Origin: Caldifarciminota bacterium
GTDB lineage: Bacteria > Hydrothermota > UBA3073 > JACQXS01 > JAGMCI01
Assembly: GCA_023129325.1 (NCBI GenBank)
Contig: JAGMCI010000011.1
Coordinates: 62,001-126,000 of the forward strand
Length of the DNA: 64,000 nt
Direction of reading: 5' to 3'
Shown one piece after another: positions 39,635 through 49,204 of this stretch. The notes beneath the pieces are model-generated. The model was given only the letters and a program-made list of their open reading frames with translations. It did no database searches and had not been told where the DNA came from. The first letter of the stretch is position 1. Every line of letters begins with the position of its first letter. A program made the translations under genes and the position numbers.

Positions 39635-42600
39635 ATGAAAAAATGCATTTTGTCTTTTTTCAGTATATTGTTTGTTTCTATGCCATTATTTGCTCCTACA
39701 ATTAAAGTAGCAAGTTCTACAGCGAATAATCTTATAGTAGGAGTCTCTTTACCCGAAGTTGAATTTACAAAAAGGGAATATCAAGATGGGAATATCTACT
39801 CAAGCCTTAAAGTCCACGGCAGTGGTATATGGAAAATAGGTAATCCAGAGATTCCTTGTTTTGGTAAGTGGATTCTTGTCCCTAATGGAGCGAGTGCGCA
39901 TATTAATACTTATCCGGGTAAACCAGTAATTTATAAGGATATTGATTTACCACCTGTCCAGCCACCCCAGCCAGACTTAAAGAATGCCCCCCCTCAATAC
40001 TTTACCAGGAATGAGCAAATTTATAATGAAGATAAGGATTACCCATGGAAGTTTGCCTTAATTGAGCCACTGAAAAAGATGCGTGGTCAGTCCTGCACTA
40101 TTTTATGGATTTTGCCTTATCAATATAATCCAGTTAAGAAGACATTGAAAGTATATCCTGACTTACGAGTAAATGTTGATTTCTCTGGACCAATAAAACC
40201 AATACCGTCCAATTTAAAGAGCAAAAACTATGAAAAAAAGATTCTTGGTATGGCTCTCAATGCCAGAGAAGTTTTAAATGCCCAGGAGAATGTTAAGGAT
40301 AGCAAGAGGGATAATAACAGTAAAACTAATGGATGTGAATTACTTATTATTACACACGATGATTTTGAAAGTGCTGCTAATACATTGGCTGATTGGAAGA
40401 TGAAAACCGGGTTAATAACAAAGGTGGCGAAAACCTCTATCATTGGGGATACAACTGTTGATATTGAAGCTTATATAGATAGTGCTGTTAGTAATTGGAG
40501 TCCGGCACCGGAATATCTGCTATTTTTGGGTGATGCTGAATATGTTCCTACCTGGTATAAGAATTTTCATCCCTATCCATCTCAAGGACCCACAGGTACT
40601 GATATTTTTTATGCAGATATAGATAATCCAGCAGATTATGTCGCTGACCTGGGTTATGGAAGATTATCAGTAGATACGCCCGAACAAGCAGATAGCTTGG
40701 TTGCCCGTATCATTAGATATGAGAAAATAGCAAATAGCAATAGTTATTACTCAAATACTACAATGGCAGGTTGCTTCCAAGACGGTGCTTATGGTGACCC
40801 GCCAGACAGCGTGGCAAATAGGAGATTTGCTAAAACAAGTGAAGATGTAAGGAATTATCTGAATATTCAAGGATTTATGACGCAAAGGATTTATGCAACC
40901 TATAATGGATATGATTATACCGAAATATTTCCGAAATATTGGAGCACATACTATGTTTTTGAAAATGATACTTCCGGTGTAGAAATTCCTGCTGATTTAC
41001 AAAAACCCACTTTCCCCTGGAATGGCAGCACCGCAGATGTTTCCAATGCTGTTAATAATGGGACTTTCTTTTTATTGCACCGCGACCATGGGGGACGGAG
41101 TGGTTGGGGGGAGCCGTATTTCCGCAAGTGGGATGTAGATGCTCTTAATAATGGAGAAAAAAGACCCATTGTCTGGAGTATCAACTGTAACACCGGTTGG
41201 TTTGATAATGAGACAGATAGTGTCGGATGTGGGACGGATTTCAGTGACGAGTGTTTTGCAGAACATTGGCTTAGACACAATACTGGTGGGAGTTGTGGTC
41301 TTATTGCTGCTACAAGAGTTAGTTACTCGGGCATAAATGACAGATTGGTATGGGGATGGATGGATGCTATTTGGCCTGGATTTCTTACCTGGTGTAATAA
41401 CCCTTATGGAGGCAGCGAGCGGATATATAGAATAGGAGATGTCTTAAATTATGGGAAAGAATATATGAGGACAAAATATTATTTCGACGATTATATACGA
41501 ACTGCTCTTGAAGAATTTCACTGGCTTGGAGACCCTACAATGATTATCTGGACAGGTATTCCAGAGATAATGGCTGTAAGCTATCCCTCTACTGTTTCCA
41601 TTGGCTCAGGTAGCCTCACAGTATATGTTGAAACCACTCCCAAGGGAACACCGATAGACAGTGCCTGGGTATGCGTTATGAAGGGTGATGAGGTTTATGA
41701 GCGGGGATTGACAGATGCCTCTGGAAATGTAATACTTTCTATATCGTCATCAACTATTGGGACACTCTGGGTAACTACAATAGGAGAAAATTATATCCCA
41801 GATGAAGGTTCTGCCCTTGTTGTTTGCTATGGTGATGTAAGCCCAGATTCAGTCATAAATCCGACAGATACTGTTTTTGTTGACTCTATCTACTTGCCCG
41901 GGGTATATGTAAAAAATATGGGAACAGACACAATTCAAGCTTTTGATGTCACTTGCACAATTGATACTTCAGGAGTTAAAGGCTACAGTGATATACAACC
42001 TGTTTCCAATCTTGCTGGTGGAGATAGTGTTATTGTGACATTTTCAGGATGGACAGTTCCTTTTGCGAGAAAGAGTTATACAATTACTTTCTTTGCTTCA
42101 GGCACATTTTTGGTTGATACTAACCCTTCAAATGATACGCTGGTAAGCACTGTGTATGAATATAATGATGCACCATTAGTCTCAGGTCTGCCTGATACAA
42201 GTTTTTCGGAAGATGATACTCTCTATATAAACCTTAATAACTATGTATTTGATAGCGATGACCCAGATTCGTCTCTTAACTGGAATTATTCAATCTATGA
42301 AACTAAGAATAAAAGCGGTGTGTCTCTGAAAGCATCTCTACCAGCAAGTAGAGATAAAGGTCTAAGTTTGCCAAGATACAGTAAAAATAGTCCACTTTAT
42401 GTAGATATTGACTTAACTGCTCACATTGCTACAATTACAGCTGACCCTGATTGGAGTGGTTCGCGAAATATTGTCTTTACAGCAGAAGACCCATGGGGAC
42501 TAAGTGATTCTGATACAATGATTCTTACAGTCAAGTCTGTAAATGATGCACCAGTAGTATTTATCCCGGATACAAGTTTTAATGAAGATGATTCACTAAT

Positions 42601-43435
42601 GCTTTATCTAAATGATTATGTTAGTGATGTGGATAATCCTCTTGATAGTCTTATATGGAGCTGTTCGGGAAATGATACTATTATTGTAGACATAGACCCT
42701 GTAACACATTGGGCAACCTTCTCTGCTCCAAAAAACTGGCGCGGCAGTGAACTACTTATATTTATGGTTGATGATGCTACCTCAAAGGCAACCACCACAG
42801 ACTCAGCCACAATTACAGTTATATCTGTCAATGACCTACCTGTAATTGATAGTTCTGCTCCAGAGTCGCCCTGTTCTACTTTTGTGGATTCAATTCTTTT
42901 ATTTTATGTATTTGCTCATGATGTGGATGTAACTGACACATTAGCTTATGACTGGATTATTAATGGGACTCTTGATACGACAACTTATACTGGAATTTAT
43001 TCCTATTCAAGTTCAGAAGAGACAGTGGATACAATGAAAGTCAGGGTAAGTGATGGAGTATTGGGAGATTCAGTTATGTGGATAGTAACTGTCAAATCTA
43101 TAGGTGTAGAAGCTGAAAGCCCTCAAGTACCTAATGATTTTTCTCTTTCACAAAACTGTCCAAATCCATTTATGCAAACAACTGAAATTAGATATGCGAT
43201 TCCAGAGGATGTACAAGTAGAGATTGCTATTTACAATATACTGGGACAAAAAGTTATGACGCTGATAAACCGTAATCAAAAAGCTGGTTATTATGCAATA
43301 AAATGGAGTGGCATAGATGATTCTGGGGAAAGGGTAGCAAGCGGTATTTATTTTTACAGAATCAAAGCCCACCCAACGGATGGCGGGCAAGCAGAAAAAT
43401 ATACAGCAACTAAGAAAATGTATCGGATGAGGTAA
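39635..43435 (+). CDS. Secreted gingipain-like (C25) peptidase with C-terminal sorting tail
   Basis: A 1266-residue secreted protein: signal peptide (CILSFFSILFVSMPLFA), a propeptide-like region, then a C25 peptidase domain (about residues 220-640). Candidate catalytic residues lie in FFLLHRDHGGRSGW (His) and IVWSINCNTGWF (Cys). After it come an Ig-like module, a CARDB-like module, two or three cadherin-like modules (NDAPLVSGLPDTSFSEDD, NDAPVVFIPDTSFNEDD) and a FlgD/Por tail with WSGIDDSGERVASGIYFYR. A family C remnant (about 43370-43391) encodes HPTDGGQAE near the end. AAAGGAGGAGTA precedes the ATG. The tail implies surface delivery through a type IX-like or related pathway, whose genes are not here. 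Confidence 0.9.
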   Translation: MKKCILSFFSILFVSMPLFAPTIKVASSTANNLIVGVSLPEVEFTKREYQDGNIYSSLKVHGSGIWKIGNPEIPCFGKWILVPNGASAHINTYPGKPVIYKDIDLPPVQPPQPDLKNAPPQYFTRNEQIYNEDKDYPWKFALIEPLKKMRGQSCTILWILPYQYNPVKKTLKVYPDLRVNVDFSGPIKPIPSNLKSKNYEKKILGMALNAREVLNAQENVKDSKRDNNSKTNGCELLIITHDDFESAANTLADWKMKTGLITKVAKTSIIGDTTVDIEAYIDSAVSNWSPAPEYLLFLGDAEYVPTWYKNFHPYPSQGPTGTDIFYADIDNPADYVADLGYGRLSVDTPEQADSLVARIIRYEKIANSNSYYSNTTMAGCFQDGAYGDPPDSVANRRFAKTSEDVRNYLNIQGFMTQRIYATYNGYDYTEIFPKYWSTYYVFENDTSGVEIPADLQKPTFPWNGSTADVSNAVNNGTFFLLHRDHGGRSGWGEPYFRKWDVDALNNGEKRPIVWSINCNTGWFDNETDSVGCGTDFSDECFAEHWLRHNTGGSCGLIAATRVSYSGINDRLVWGWMDAIWPGFLTWCNNPYGGSERIYRIGDVLNYGKEYMRTKYYFDDYIRTALEEFHWLGDPTMIIWTGIPEIMAVSYPSTVSIGSGSLTVYVETTPKGTPIDSAWVCVMKGDEVYERGLTDASGNVILSISSSTIGTLWVTTIGENYIPDEGSALVVCYGDVSPDSVINPTDTVFVDSIYLPGVYVKNMGTDTIQAFDVTCTIDTSGVKGYSDIQPVSNLAGGDSVIVTFSGWTVPFARKSYTITFFASGTFLVDTNPSNDTLVSTVYEYNDAPLVSGLPDTSFSEDDTLYINLNNYVFDSDDPDSSLNWNYSIYETKNKSGVSLKASLPASRDKGLSLPRYSKNSPLYVDIDLTAHIATITADPDWSGSRNIVFTAEDPWGLSDSDTMILTVKSVNDAPVVFIPDTSFNEDDSLMLYLNDYVSDVDNPLDSLIWSCSGNDTIIVDIDPVTHWATFSAPKNWRGSELLIFMVDDATSKATTTDSATITVISVNDLPVIDSSAPESPCSTFVDSILLFYVFAHDVDVTDTLAYDWIINGTLDTTTYTGIYSYSSSEETVDTMKVRVSDGVLGDSVMWIVTVKSIGVEAESPQVPNDFSLSQNCPNPFMQTTEIRYAIPEDVQVEIAIYNILGQKVMTLINRNQKAGYYAIKWSGIDDSGERVASGIYFYRIKAHPTDGGQAEKYTATKKMYRMR
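43370..43391. repeat. Palindromic element remnant (family C) in the gingipain-like gene
   Basis: CCCACCCAACGGATGGCGGG interrupts the end of the sorting tail and encodes HPTDGGQ. Confidence 0.4.
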
Positions 43436-43580
43436 GGTCAGAAGTAATTTTACTGGACAGGTTTGTAATTTGCCAGGAGAGGATTCTGTAATCACCAGAA
43501 TATTTTTCTAATTTTTCCTCACAAATTTGAGAAAAGAGCGGCATTATAAACCACAAGATTTACGCGAGAAGTGTCATCTT

Positions 43581-43618
43581 GTGAAAATCTGTGTAATCTG
43601 TGGTTATTTTTCTTGACT
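43581..43618. repeat. Promoter-bearing repeat (family J), purE copy
   Basis: AATCTGTGTAATCTGTGGTT then ATTTTTCTTGACT. Its final TTGACT is the -35 box of purE. Related copies lie at 46971-47008, 50361-50408, 52817-52855 and, without TTGAC, elsewhere. Confidence 0.65.
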
Positions 43619-43641
43619 TCTTTAAATATGTAGTTTATAAT
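43613..43641 (+). promoter_or_regulatory. Sigma-70 promoter of purE (leaderless)
   Basis: TTGACT (43613-43618), 17 bases, TATAAT (43636-43641), then six T and the ATG at 43648. Confidence 0.8.
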
Positions 43642-43647
43642 TTTTTT

Positions 43648-44049
43648 ATGACTGAAATAAGTATTGTTATAGGAAGTAAATCAGACGAACCTTGGCTTAA
43701 GGAATGTACCAAAGTACTCGCTGAGGCAAAACTCTCTTACGAAGTTGCAATAACATCTTGCCACCGAGAGCCTGAAAAGACGAGAAATTATGCTAAATCA
43801 CTCAAAAAGAGAGGAATAAAAGTTGTTATTGCAATGTGTGGGTATTCGTGTGCACTTCCTGGGTTTATAGCTTCGCACACTGATTTACCCGTTATAGGAG
43901 TCCCGCTTCCAACTTCACCACTAAAAGGCATTGATTCGTTACTTTCAATAGTTGAGCTTCCATCTGGAGTTCCAGTTGCTACAATGGGAATAGGTAAAGC
44001 TGGAGCTAAGAATGCTGCCCTCTTTGCATGCAAGATACTTAAAAAATGA
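43648..44049 (+). CDS. purE: PurE, 5-(carboxyamino)imidazole ribonucleotide mutase type
   Basis: Purine-pathway enzyme of 133 residues acting at the AIR/CAIR step. IVIGSKSDEPWLKEC (the PurE GSxSD start), ITSCHREPEKTRNYAK (SxHR), GIKVVIAMCGYSCALPGFIA and GVPLPTSPLKGIDSLLSI are present. The AGMSAALPG segment is replaced by CGYSCALPG, which is closer to class II enzymes that use CO2 directly. No purK is visible, which fits that. The -10 box ends six bases before this ATG, so the message is leaderless and longer upstream starts are ruled out. It overlaps murA by four bases. Confidence 0.92.
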   Translation: MTEISIVIGSKSDEPWLKECTKVLAEAKLSYEVAITSCHREPEKTRNYAKSLKKRGIKVVIAMCGYSCALPGFIASHTDLPVIGVPLPTSPLKGIDSLLSIVELPSGVPVATMGIGKAGAKNAALFACKILKK

Positions 44050-45290
44050 AGAAGTTTGTCATTGAGGGAGGGCGTCCACTTAAAGGTGAAGTTACTCTTT
44101 CGGGCTCTAAAAATGCTTCTCTTCCTATTTTAGCCGCCACTTTACTTGCCCCTGGCGAACATATAATACATAATGTGCCAATGCTTGGTGATGTTAAAAC
44201 AATGATAAAAATTTTAAAAGCTACAGGAGCAATTACGAAATTTGAAAACCATACACTTGTTATAAATACAAAATCAATAACTAATTCCAAAGTTCCTTAT
44301 GAGCTTGTTTCTACTATGAGAGCTTCTTTTCTCATTGCTGGAGCTTTGATTGGTAGACTTGGCGAAGCTTATGTATCAAGACCTGGCGGCTGTGCAATAG
44401 GGTCAAGACCAATTGATGGACATTTAAAGGGCTTTGAGGCTCTGGGTGTAAAAATTGAAGAAAAACATGGATATATCAATGCAACTACCAAGGACCTCAA
44501 AGGAGCTGAAATATGGCTTAATGAACGCTCGGTTACTGGAACTGAAAATATTTTGCTCGCTTCAGTATTTGCAAAGGGAGAAACACGTGTCACAAACTAT
44601 GCTAAGGAACCACATGTTATTGACCTTATAAAATTCTTAAATTCTATGGGCGCAAAAATTAAGGCTCAAGACGATAGCATTATAATTGAAGGCGTTAAAA
44701 AACTTCAACCTAAAGAATATACTATATCCCCGGATTATAATGAAGCTGGGACATTTATGATTGGAAGCGCAATTACAGGCGGAGATATTTTCTTGAGAGA
44801 TGTAAGATGGGAAGACTCAATCTCAGAGATTGCAAAACTTCGTGAAATAGGAGTAGAGGTCAAAAAAGATAAGCTCGGTATAAGAGTGAAAAGAAAAAAA
44901 ATAATAAAACCCTGCACTGTAAAAACCGCCCCTTGTCCTGGCTTCCCAACTGACCTTCAGCCACAAATAACAGCCTTACTTACTCTCGCAGATGGCACTT
45001 CAATAGTGACAGAAACAATGTTTGAACAAAGATTTAATCATATTCCAGAGCTCCGAAGAATGGGCGCTCAAATAGAACTTGAAGAAAGGAGCGCCATAAT
45101 TAAAGGGGTTTCTGAACTATCAGGCGCAAAAGTTATGGCTTCAGACATTCGTGCAGGAGCAGCTCTTGTCCTTGCAGGACTTTCTGCAAAAGGAGTAACA
45201 GAAATATCAAGAATCTACCATATAGATAGAGGCTACGAAAACCTTGAAACTAAATTAAGCACCTTAGGTGCCAAAATAAAAAGAGTATGA
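44046..45290 (+). CDS. murA: MurA, UDP-GlcNAc 1-carboxyvinyltransferase
   Basis: First committed step of peptidoglycan synthesis: enolpyruvyl transfer from PEP to UDP-GlcNAc. LKGEVTLSGSKNASLPILAA begins the chain; VSRPGGCAIGSRPIDGHLKG carries the active-site Cys (fosfomycin target), and CPGFPTDLQPQ and MFEQRFNHIPEL follow. At 414 residues it is full length. It overlaps purE upstream and the lipoprotein gene downstream by four bases each. Confidence 0.96.
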   Translation: MKKFVIEGGRPLKGEVTLSGSKNASLPILAATLLAPGEHIIHNVPMLGDVKTMIKILKATGAITKFENHTLVINTKSITNSKVPYELVSTMRASFLIAGALIGRLGEAYVSRPGGCAIGSRPIDGHLKGFEALGVKIEEKHGYINATTKDLKGAEIWLNERSVTGTENILLASVFAKGETRVTNYAKEPHVIDLIKFLNSMGAKIKAQDDSIIIEGVKKLQPKEYTISPDYNEAGTFMIGSAITGGDIFLRDVRWEDSISEIAKLREIGVEVKKDKLGIRVKRKKIIKPCTVKTAPCPGFPTDLQPQITALLTLADGTSIVTETMFEQRFNHIPELRRMGAQIELEERSAIIKGVSELSGAKVMASDIRAGAALVLAGLSAKGVTEISRIYHIDRGYENLETKLSTLGAKIKRV

Positions 45291-45760
45291 GAATTACAAT
45301 TTTAATTTGGACAATTATAATATTTTTGTTAGTGGGTTGCAATAAACTAAATCATCAATATAAAGTTACTATTCCTGTTAATAAAGAAATTGTAGCAGAT
45401 GGGGTTGGAGACCATAATGGTATCGCTTCAGAAGATGAGTTAAAATTCATTGAAGAATATTTTAATTCTGACCCCGAAGCTTGGTGCATGGGTTACTTTC
45501 CACTCTCCTATGCAGGCAAAACTCAAATTCCAGCGGATACAGTTCTGTGGGCATTTAAGCAAAATAGCCTTGCAGGACCTTACAAAAGTGAAACGGAGTT
45601 AAGGGAAGCATTCAAAGGAGTTAATATAAGAACTCCGTGTGTGGGAGTATATGTGCTTATATTAGATGAAGAATGCGAAATTACGCATCTTTTTCGAGCT
45701 CCAGGGCCTCAGTTTAGCAAGAGCGAATGGATTCAAATGAAAGTCGTGCTTGGTGGATGA
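45287..45760 (+). CDS. Lipoprotein of unknown function
   Basis: A 157-residue predicted lipoprotein: hydrophobic signal with LLVGC (Cys 18), then an acidic mixed alpha-beta domain with EAWCMGYFPLSYAGK, IRTPCVGVYVLIL and ECEITHLFRAPG. Three further cysteines could pair in the periplasm. I do not recognise the family. It is translationally coupled to murA (ATGA) and is followed by the first of the attC-like sites. Confidence 0.7.
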   Translation: MRITILIWTIIIFLLVGCNKLNHQYKVTIPVNKEIVADGVGDHNGIASEDELKFIEEYFNSDPEAWCMGYFPLSYAGKTQIPADTVLWAFKQNSLAGPYKSETELREAFKGVNIRTPCVGVYVLILDEECEITHLFRAPGPQFSKSEWIQMKVVLGG

Positions 45761-45768
45761 TAAATACT

Positions 45769-45817
45769 GCATCTAACAGCATATTCGCGGACTTCACAAA
45801 CACACAGGATGTTATGC
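45769..45817. other. attC-like site 1
   Basis: ATCTAACAGCATATTCGCGG at the 5' side (RYYYAAC core) and GATGTTATGC at the 3' side; GCAT-AACA pairs with TGTTATGC. It shares CTAACAGCAT with sites at 46867 and 49859. Confidence 0.35.
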
Positions 45818-45850
45818 ATCATTGCTTCACAGAGAAATTGTGGGGATTAA

Positions 45851-46849
45851 ATGAAAATTAAGGGAATATGTTATGATACTGGAACAGGGTTCACTCCCAC
45901 CTATTTTTCAAGGGATAAATTAACAACGAAAACAATGCAAAAAGAAATTAAGATTATTAAAAACGAATTGAATTGCAACGCGGTTCGTATCTATGGGGAT
46001 AGGATTAACAGATTGATGTCGTGTTCAAAAATTGCAATTGATAATAATCTGGAAGTTTGGATTTCTCCAAGATTTGTTGATAGAACAGAGGAAGAAACAT
46101 TAAAATTAACAGGAGAATGTGCTAAAGAAGCTGAGGGACTGAGAAAATTAAATTCAGAATTAGTTTTTGTTGTTGGAAACGAACTGACTTTGGATATGAC
46201 AGGATTATTATTTGGAGAAACAGCCCAAAAGAGGGTGCAATATTTATGGCACTGCAAGGATGGCTCTTTTGCTCTATTAAAAGAACGGCTTAGAAATTCA
46301 AATGAGTTATTAAATCAATTTTTAGAAAAGCTTGTTACTTATACCAAAAATTCTTTTAAGGGAGAGATAACCTATGGTGCAGGTGAGTGGGAGCAAATTA
46401 ATTGGGACTTTTTCGATATTATTAGCCTAAATAGATATTTACCAAAATCAGAGAAAGAAAAATTAGTTAGAGAATTCAGGAAATTAAAAGAATCCGGCAA
46501 ACCAATAGCAATAACTGAATTTGGTTCTGAATCCTATGCGGGTGTGTTTGATAAAGGGCCCGGGAGATGTGATCCTGTTGATTGGAAAAACTTTGAAATT
46601 AAAGACGGTTTTAAAAGAAGTGAAAAGGAACAAGCAGATTATATGAAGTACGATTTAGAATTATTTGAGAAGGAGGGAATATTAGCAACATTTGTGTATA
46701 CTTTTACAGAACCACTTTATACATATTCAAAAAACCCTAAAAAAGATTTAGATATAGGCAGTTGTAATGTTGTGAGGGTATATGCTGATGGGCATATAGA
46801 GCCTAAAAAATCTTTTCAGGTTATTTCCAATTTTTATAAAAACCACTAA
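45851..46849 (+). CDS. Glycoside-hydrolase-like TIM-barrel protein
   Basis: A 332-residue protein that resembles clan GH-A folds: KGICYDTGTGF start, NCNAVRIYGD, LEVWISPRF, then VFVVGNELTL (candidate acid/base Glu in a GNE context) and AITEFGSESY (candidate nucleophile). Similar proteins occur in Actinobacteria, some labelled abortive-infection proteins without proof. It has no signal peptide, so it is cytoplasmic. It lies between two attC-like sites, in the manner of a cassette gene. GGGGA precedes the ATG. Confidence 0.7.
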   Translation: MKIKGICYDTGTGFTPTYFSRDKLTTKTMQKEIKIIKNELNCNAVRIYGDRINRLMSCSKIAIDNNLEVWISPRFVDRTEEETLKLTGECAKEAEGLRKLNSELVFVVGNELTLDMTGLLFGETAQKRVQYLWHCKDGSFALLKERLRNSNELLNQFLEKLVTYTKNSFKGEITYGAGEWEQINWDFFDIISLNRYLPKSEKEKLVREFRKLKESGKPIAITEFGSESYAGVFDKGPGRCDPVDWKNFEIKDGFKRSEKEQADYMKYDLELFEKEGILATFVYTFTEPLYTYSKNPKKDLDIGSCNVVRVYADGHIEPKKSFQVISNFYKNH

Positions 46850-46866
46850 ATATATGAAGTAATGGT

Positions 46867-46910
46867 ATCTAACAGCATGTTTGCAGTTCTTTGTAAGGAT
46901 AATGTGAAAT
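46867..46910. other. attC-like site 2
   Basis: ATCTAACAGCATGTTTGCAG follows the TIM-barrel gene, with a GATAATGTG stretch 3'. The 5' half matches site 1 closely; the 3' half is weak. Confidence 0.3.
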
Positions 46911-46930
46911 GAAATTTGCATTTTAAAAAT

Positions 46931-46953
46931 CCACCTGCCTCACCAGTCAAGGC
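46931..46953. repeat. Intergenic palindrome (family C)
   Basis: CCACCTGCCT-CACCAGTCA-AGGCAGGTGTGG. Confidence 0.55.
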
Positions 46954-46970
46954 AGGTGTGGTTATTATTT

Positions 46971-47008
46971 GAGTAATTCGTGAATTTCGTGGTTGTTTTT
47001 TCTTGGCT
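46971..47008. repeat. Promoter-bearing repeat (family J), GNAT gene copy
   Basis: TTCGTGAATTTCGTGGTTG then TTTTTTCTTGGCT. A TATAAT follows at 47020, but only 11 bases away, so the promoter is uncertain. Confidence 0.45.
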
Positions 47009-47044
47009 TTTTAAGTTCCTATAATATTGTATTGGTCAGAGAAA

Positions 47045-47503
47045 ATGAAAGTATTTAATAAGAATTTGTCAAATATAGTAATAAGGAATTTCTGTATAGA
47101 AGATTATGATACACTTATAACACTATGGGATAATGCACAGCTTCCATATAAACCAAAAGGCCGAGATAGACGAGATAAGATTAAACAGGAGCTCAATTGG
47201 GGAAATGCTATTTTTTTGGTCGCTGAGGCAAATGGCAAATTAGTAGGCTCTATTTTAGGCACGCATGATGGTCGAAAAGGCTGGATAAATAGACTTGCAG
47301 TAGCTCCTGAATTTCAGAAACAAGGCATTGCGAGAAAGCTCGTGGCTGAAGTAGAAGCTCGTCTTTCTGAACTTGGAATTGAAATAGTAGCTTGTTTGAT
47401 TGAAGACTGGAATACGAAATCTATGCAAGCTTTTGAAAGATTAGGATATAAGCAGTCCCCGGAAGTAATGTATTTTTCTAAAAGAAAAAATTCAGATGTA
47501 TAA
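47045..47503 (+). CDS. GNAT-family N-acetyltransferase
   Basis: A 152-residue GNAT acetyltransferase. The acetyl-CoA loop is VAPEFQKQGIARKLV (Q/R-x-x-G-x-A/G, about residues 86-100), preceded by GSILGTHDGRKGWINRLAV and followed by CLIEDWNTKSMQAFERLGY. Acceptor unknown; RimI-like and antibiotic-acetylating enzymes share this outline. I use the ATG at 47045; the frame opens upstream only with TTG. It is a typical cassette-type gene by size and setting. Confidence 0.87.
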   Translation: MKVFNKNLSNIVIRNFCIEDYDTLITLWDNAQLPYKPKGRDRRDKIKQELNWGNAIFLVAEANGKLVGSILGTHDGRKGWINRLAVAPEFQKQGIARKLVAEVEARLSELGIEIVACLIEDWNTKSMQAFERLGYKQSPEVMYFSKRKNSDV

Positions 47504-47514
47504 TACAGCACAGC

Positions 47515-47545
47515 AGATAACATGGTGTGTACGATTCATGGAGTT
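47515..47545. other. attC-like site 3 (5' half)
   Basis: AGATAACATGGTGTGTACGA then TTCATGG. It aligns with the 5' half of the site at 52699 (TTTAACAAAGCATTTACGAC). Confidence 0.25.
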
Positions 47546-47585
47546 TATCCAGTCGGAATTTGTTTACTCATAAAGGGGAGATACT

Positions 47586-48251
47586 ATGGTGAAATTGAAC
47601 TTATCTTTACCCTCTGAGATTGAAGACAAACGTGCTTATTATCATAATCTCATTGGCTCTTCTTTAAACTATGTTATATCTTGGTTTAAAAATATAGGGT
47701 TCGCAGTTACCCTTGATGAGATAATTACTAATGCTGCAGTTTTTAATGACAACGATTTTCTTAGGAATAAGATGGCCGAGGTTTTCGGTATTCCTCTGAA
47801 TCAAATTATTAAGACCTTTTGTGGAACCGTGCATAATAAGACACTTTATATACTTTCTATTAAAAAGTACGAAGCAATTTACAAAACCCTTTATCCAGAC
47901 TATCAATGGAATACAGATTGCTATAAGAAACTTATCATTCATGAACTCGCTCACAAAGCGCATGCTTTGACGGCAATACATTTGAAAGGAACAGAGGATG
48001 GAATGGGACCAAGATGGTTTTTTGAGGGATTGGCAATGCTTTGTGCCAATCAATTTATCTCGGTTTCTAATAGAAAAATGACAATCAATGAGATAGAGAG
48101 ATATGCTCGGGAAGACCAAAATGAACTATTATCTTATCCAATTTATGCGTCAATGGTTAGGTCTCTGGCTATTTCTATTCCTCTCAATGACTTAATCAAA
48201 ACGGCTGATTCGCCTAACTTTTTAGATTTTATAAAAGAGCACTATCTATAA
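47586..48251 (+). CDS. Putative zinc metallopeptidase (HELAH)
   Basis: A 221-residue protein with LIIHELAHKAHAL (HExxH, about residues 117-129) and a later GPRWFFEGLAMLC, where the Glu may be the third zinc ligand as in gluzincins. No signal peptide, so it would act in the cytoplasm. It overlaps the next gene, another HExxH protein, by one base. Substrate and family are not recognised. Confidence 0.65.
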   Translation: MVKLNLSLPSEIEDKRAYYHNLIGSSLNYVISWFKNIGFAVTLDEIITNAAVFNDNDFLRNKMAEVFGIPLNQIIKTFCGTVHNKTLYILSIKKYEAIYKTLYPDYQWNTDCYKKLIIHELAHKAHALTAIHLKGTEDGMGPRWFFEGLAMLCANQFISVSNRKMTINEIERYAREDQNELLSYPIYASMVRSLAISIPLNDLIKTADSPNFLDFIKEHYL

Positions 48252-49189
48252 TGAAAATACAAATTTCGGACAATAGTGCCTGTGGACAAATAAATTATGA
48301 TTTTTCGGCAGTTGAATTGGTTATAGACTACTTTCTAAAACGTAACAATAACAAAATAAACGAAATTGTAAATCATCCAGCTTATAAGCTTGTATTTGAG
48401 CATAGCAAGCGTTTTTCTTCAACCGCACTTAATAAGGATATGTTGGTATTATCGTTAAAGGGAAAGTCTACTGCTTTTGGTTTTTCAAATATAAATGAGC
48501 GGTTATCTATACTAAAAGAGATGGTCAATTATCTCAAAAACAACGAACAAAAGATAAAAGAAGAGTTTATACCACTTGCTTTGTTTTATCTCCCAAGGGA
48601 TTATAAACCAGAGGTAACAGTGTATTTTATCATTGGCGGTTATAATGGGATAGCATTAAATGATGAAGTAGCTATTAATATTGATTGGGAACAATTTCGT
48701 AGTGCTCCACAAGAAATATTCTTATATCTTCCACATGAGTTATTTCATATTGGTTTTGCCCATTATCAACAAGTGCCTGATATTTCAATAGTAAAGACCA
48801 AAGAAGATTTAAGGAAATTGGTTATGAGTTTTACAATGAATGAAGGGTTAGCTACCTTAGTGACCTATCAAAAACGGATTGACTTAAATGCACTATCAGA
48901 CTATGATTATTCTATCCTAATTAATAGTCTTTTGCTCACAAAAAAAGTGAAGCAATTCATGAGTCTAATACAAATATTAGGTAGAAATATTAGTGATTTT
49001 GTAACTAACAAATTGTTGGCAGAAGTCCTTGGACAGTGTTCAGGTGATAGGCTGTTTTATGTTGTTGGGTGTTATATGGGATTGAAGATAGAGCAGAACT
49101 ATGGTAGGGAAAAACTCATTGAACTAATAAAACATTCTCCTGAAAAGTTCTTTGAAGTTTTTAAAAATGTAGATAGGCAAAATATTTAA
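48251..49189 (+). CDS. Putative zinc metallopeptidase (HELFH)
   Basis: A 312-residue protein with YLPHELFHIGF (HExxH, about residues 171-181) and MNEGLATLVTYQKR (third ligand Glu), the pattern of several uncharacterised zinc-peptidase families. It lacks a signal peptide. The ATG overlaps the preceding stop, so the two HExxH proteins are produced together and may form a complex or an enzyme/regulator pair. Family assignment is open. Confidence 0.65.
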   Translation: MKIQISDNSACGQINYDFSAVELVIDYFLKRNNNKINEIVNHPAYKLVFEHSKRFSSTALNKDMLVLSLKGKSTAFGFSNINERLSILKEMVNYLKNNEQKIKEEFIPLALFYLPRDYKPEVTVYFIIGGYNGIALNDEVAINIDWEQFRSAPQEIFLYLPHELFHIGFAHYQQVPDISIVKTKEDLRKLVMSFTMNEGLATLVTYQKRIDLNALSDYDYSILINSLLLTKKVKQFMSLIQILGRNISDFVTNKLLAEVLGQCSGDRLFYVVGCYMGLKIEQNYGREKLIELIKHSPEKFFEVFKNVDRQNI

Positions 49190-49204
49190 AAAGGGATTGA
49201 TTGT

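Noticed and set aside
45851-46849. Naming the TIM-barrel protein an abortive-infection protein
   Set aside because: Some homologues bear that label, but I see only a glycoside-hydrolase-like fold and no evidence of phage defence.
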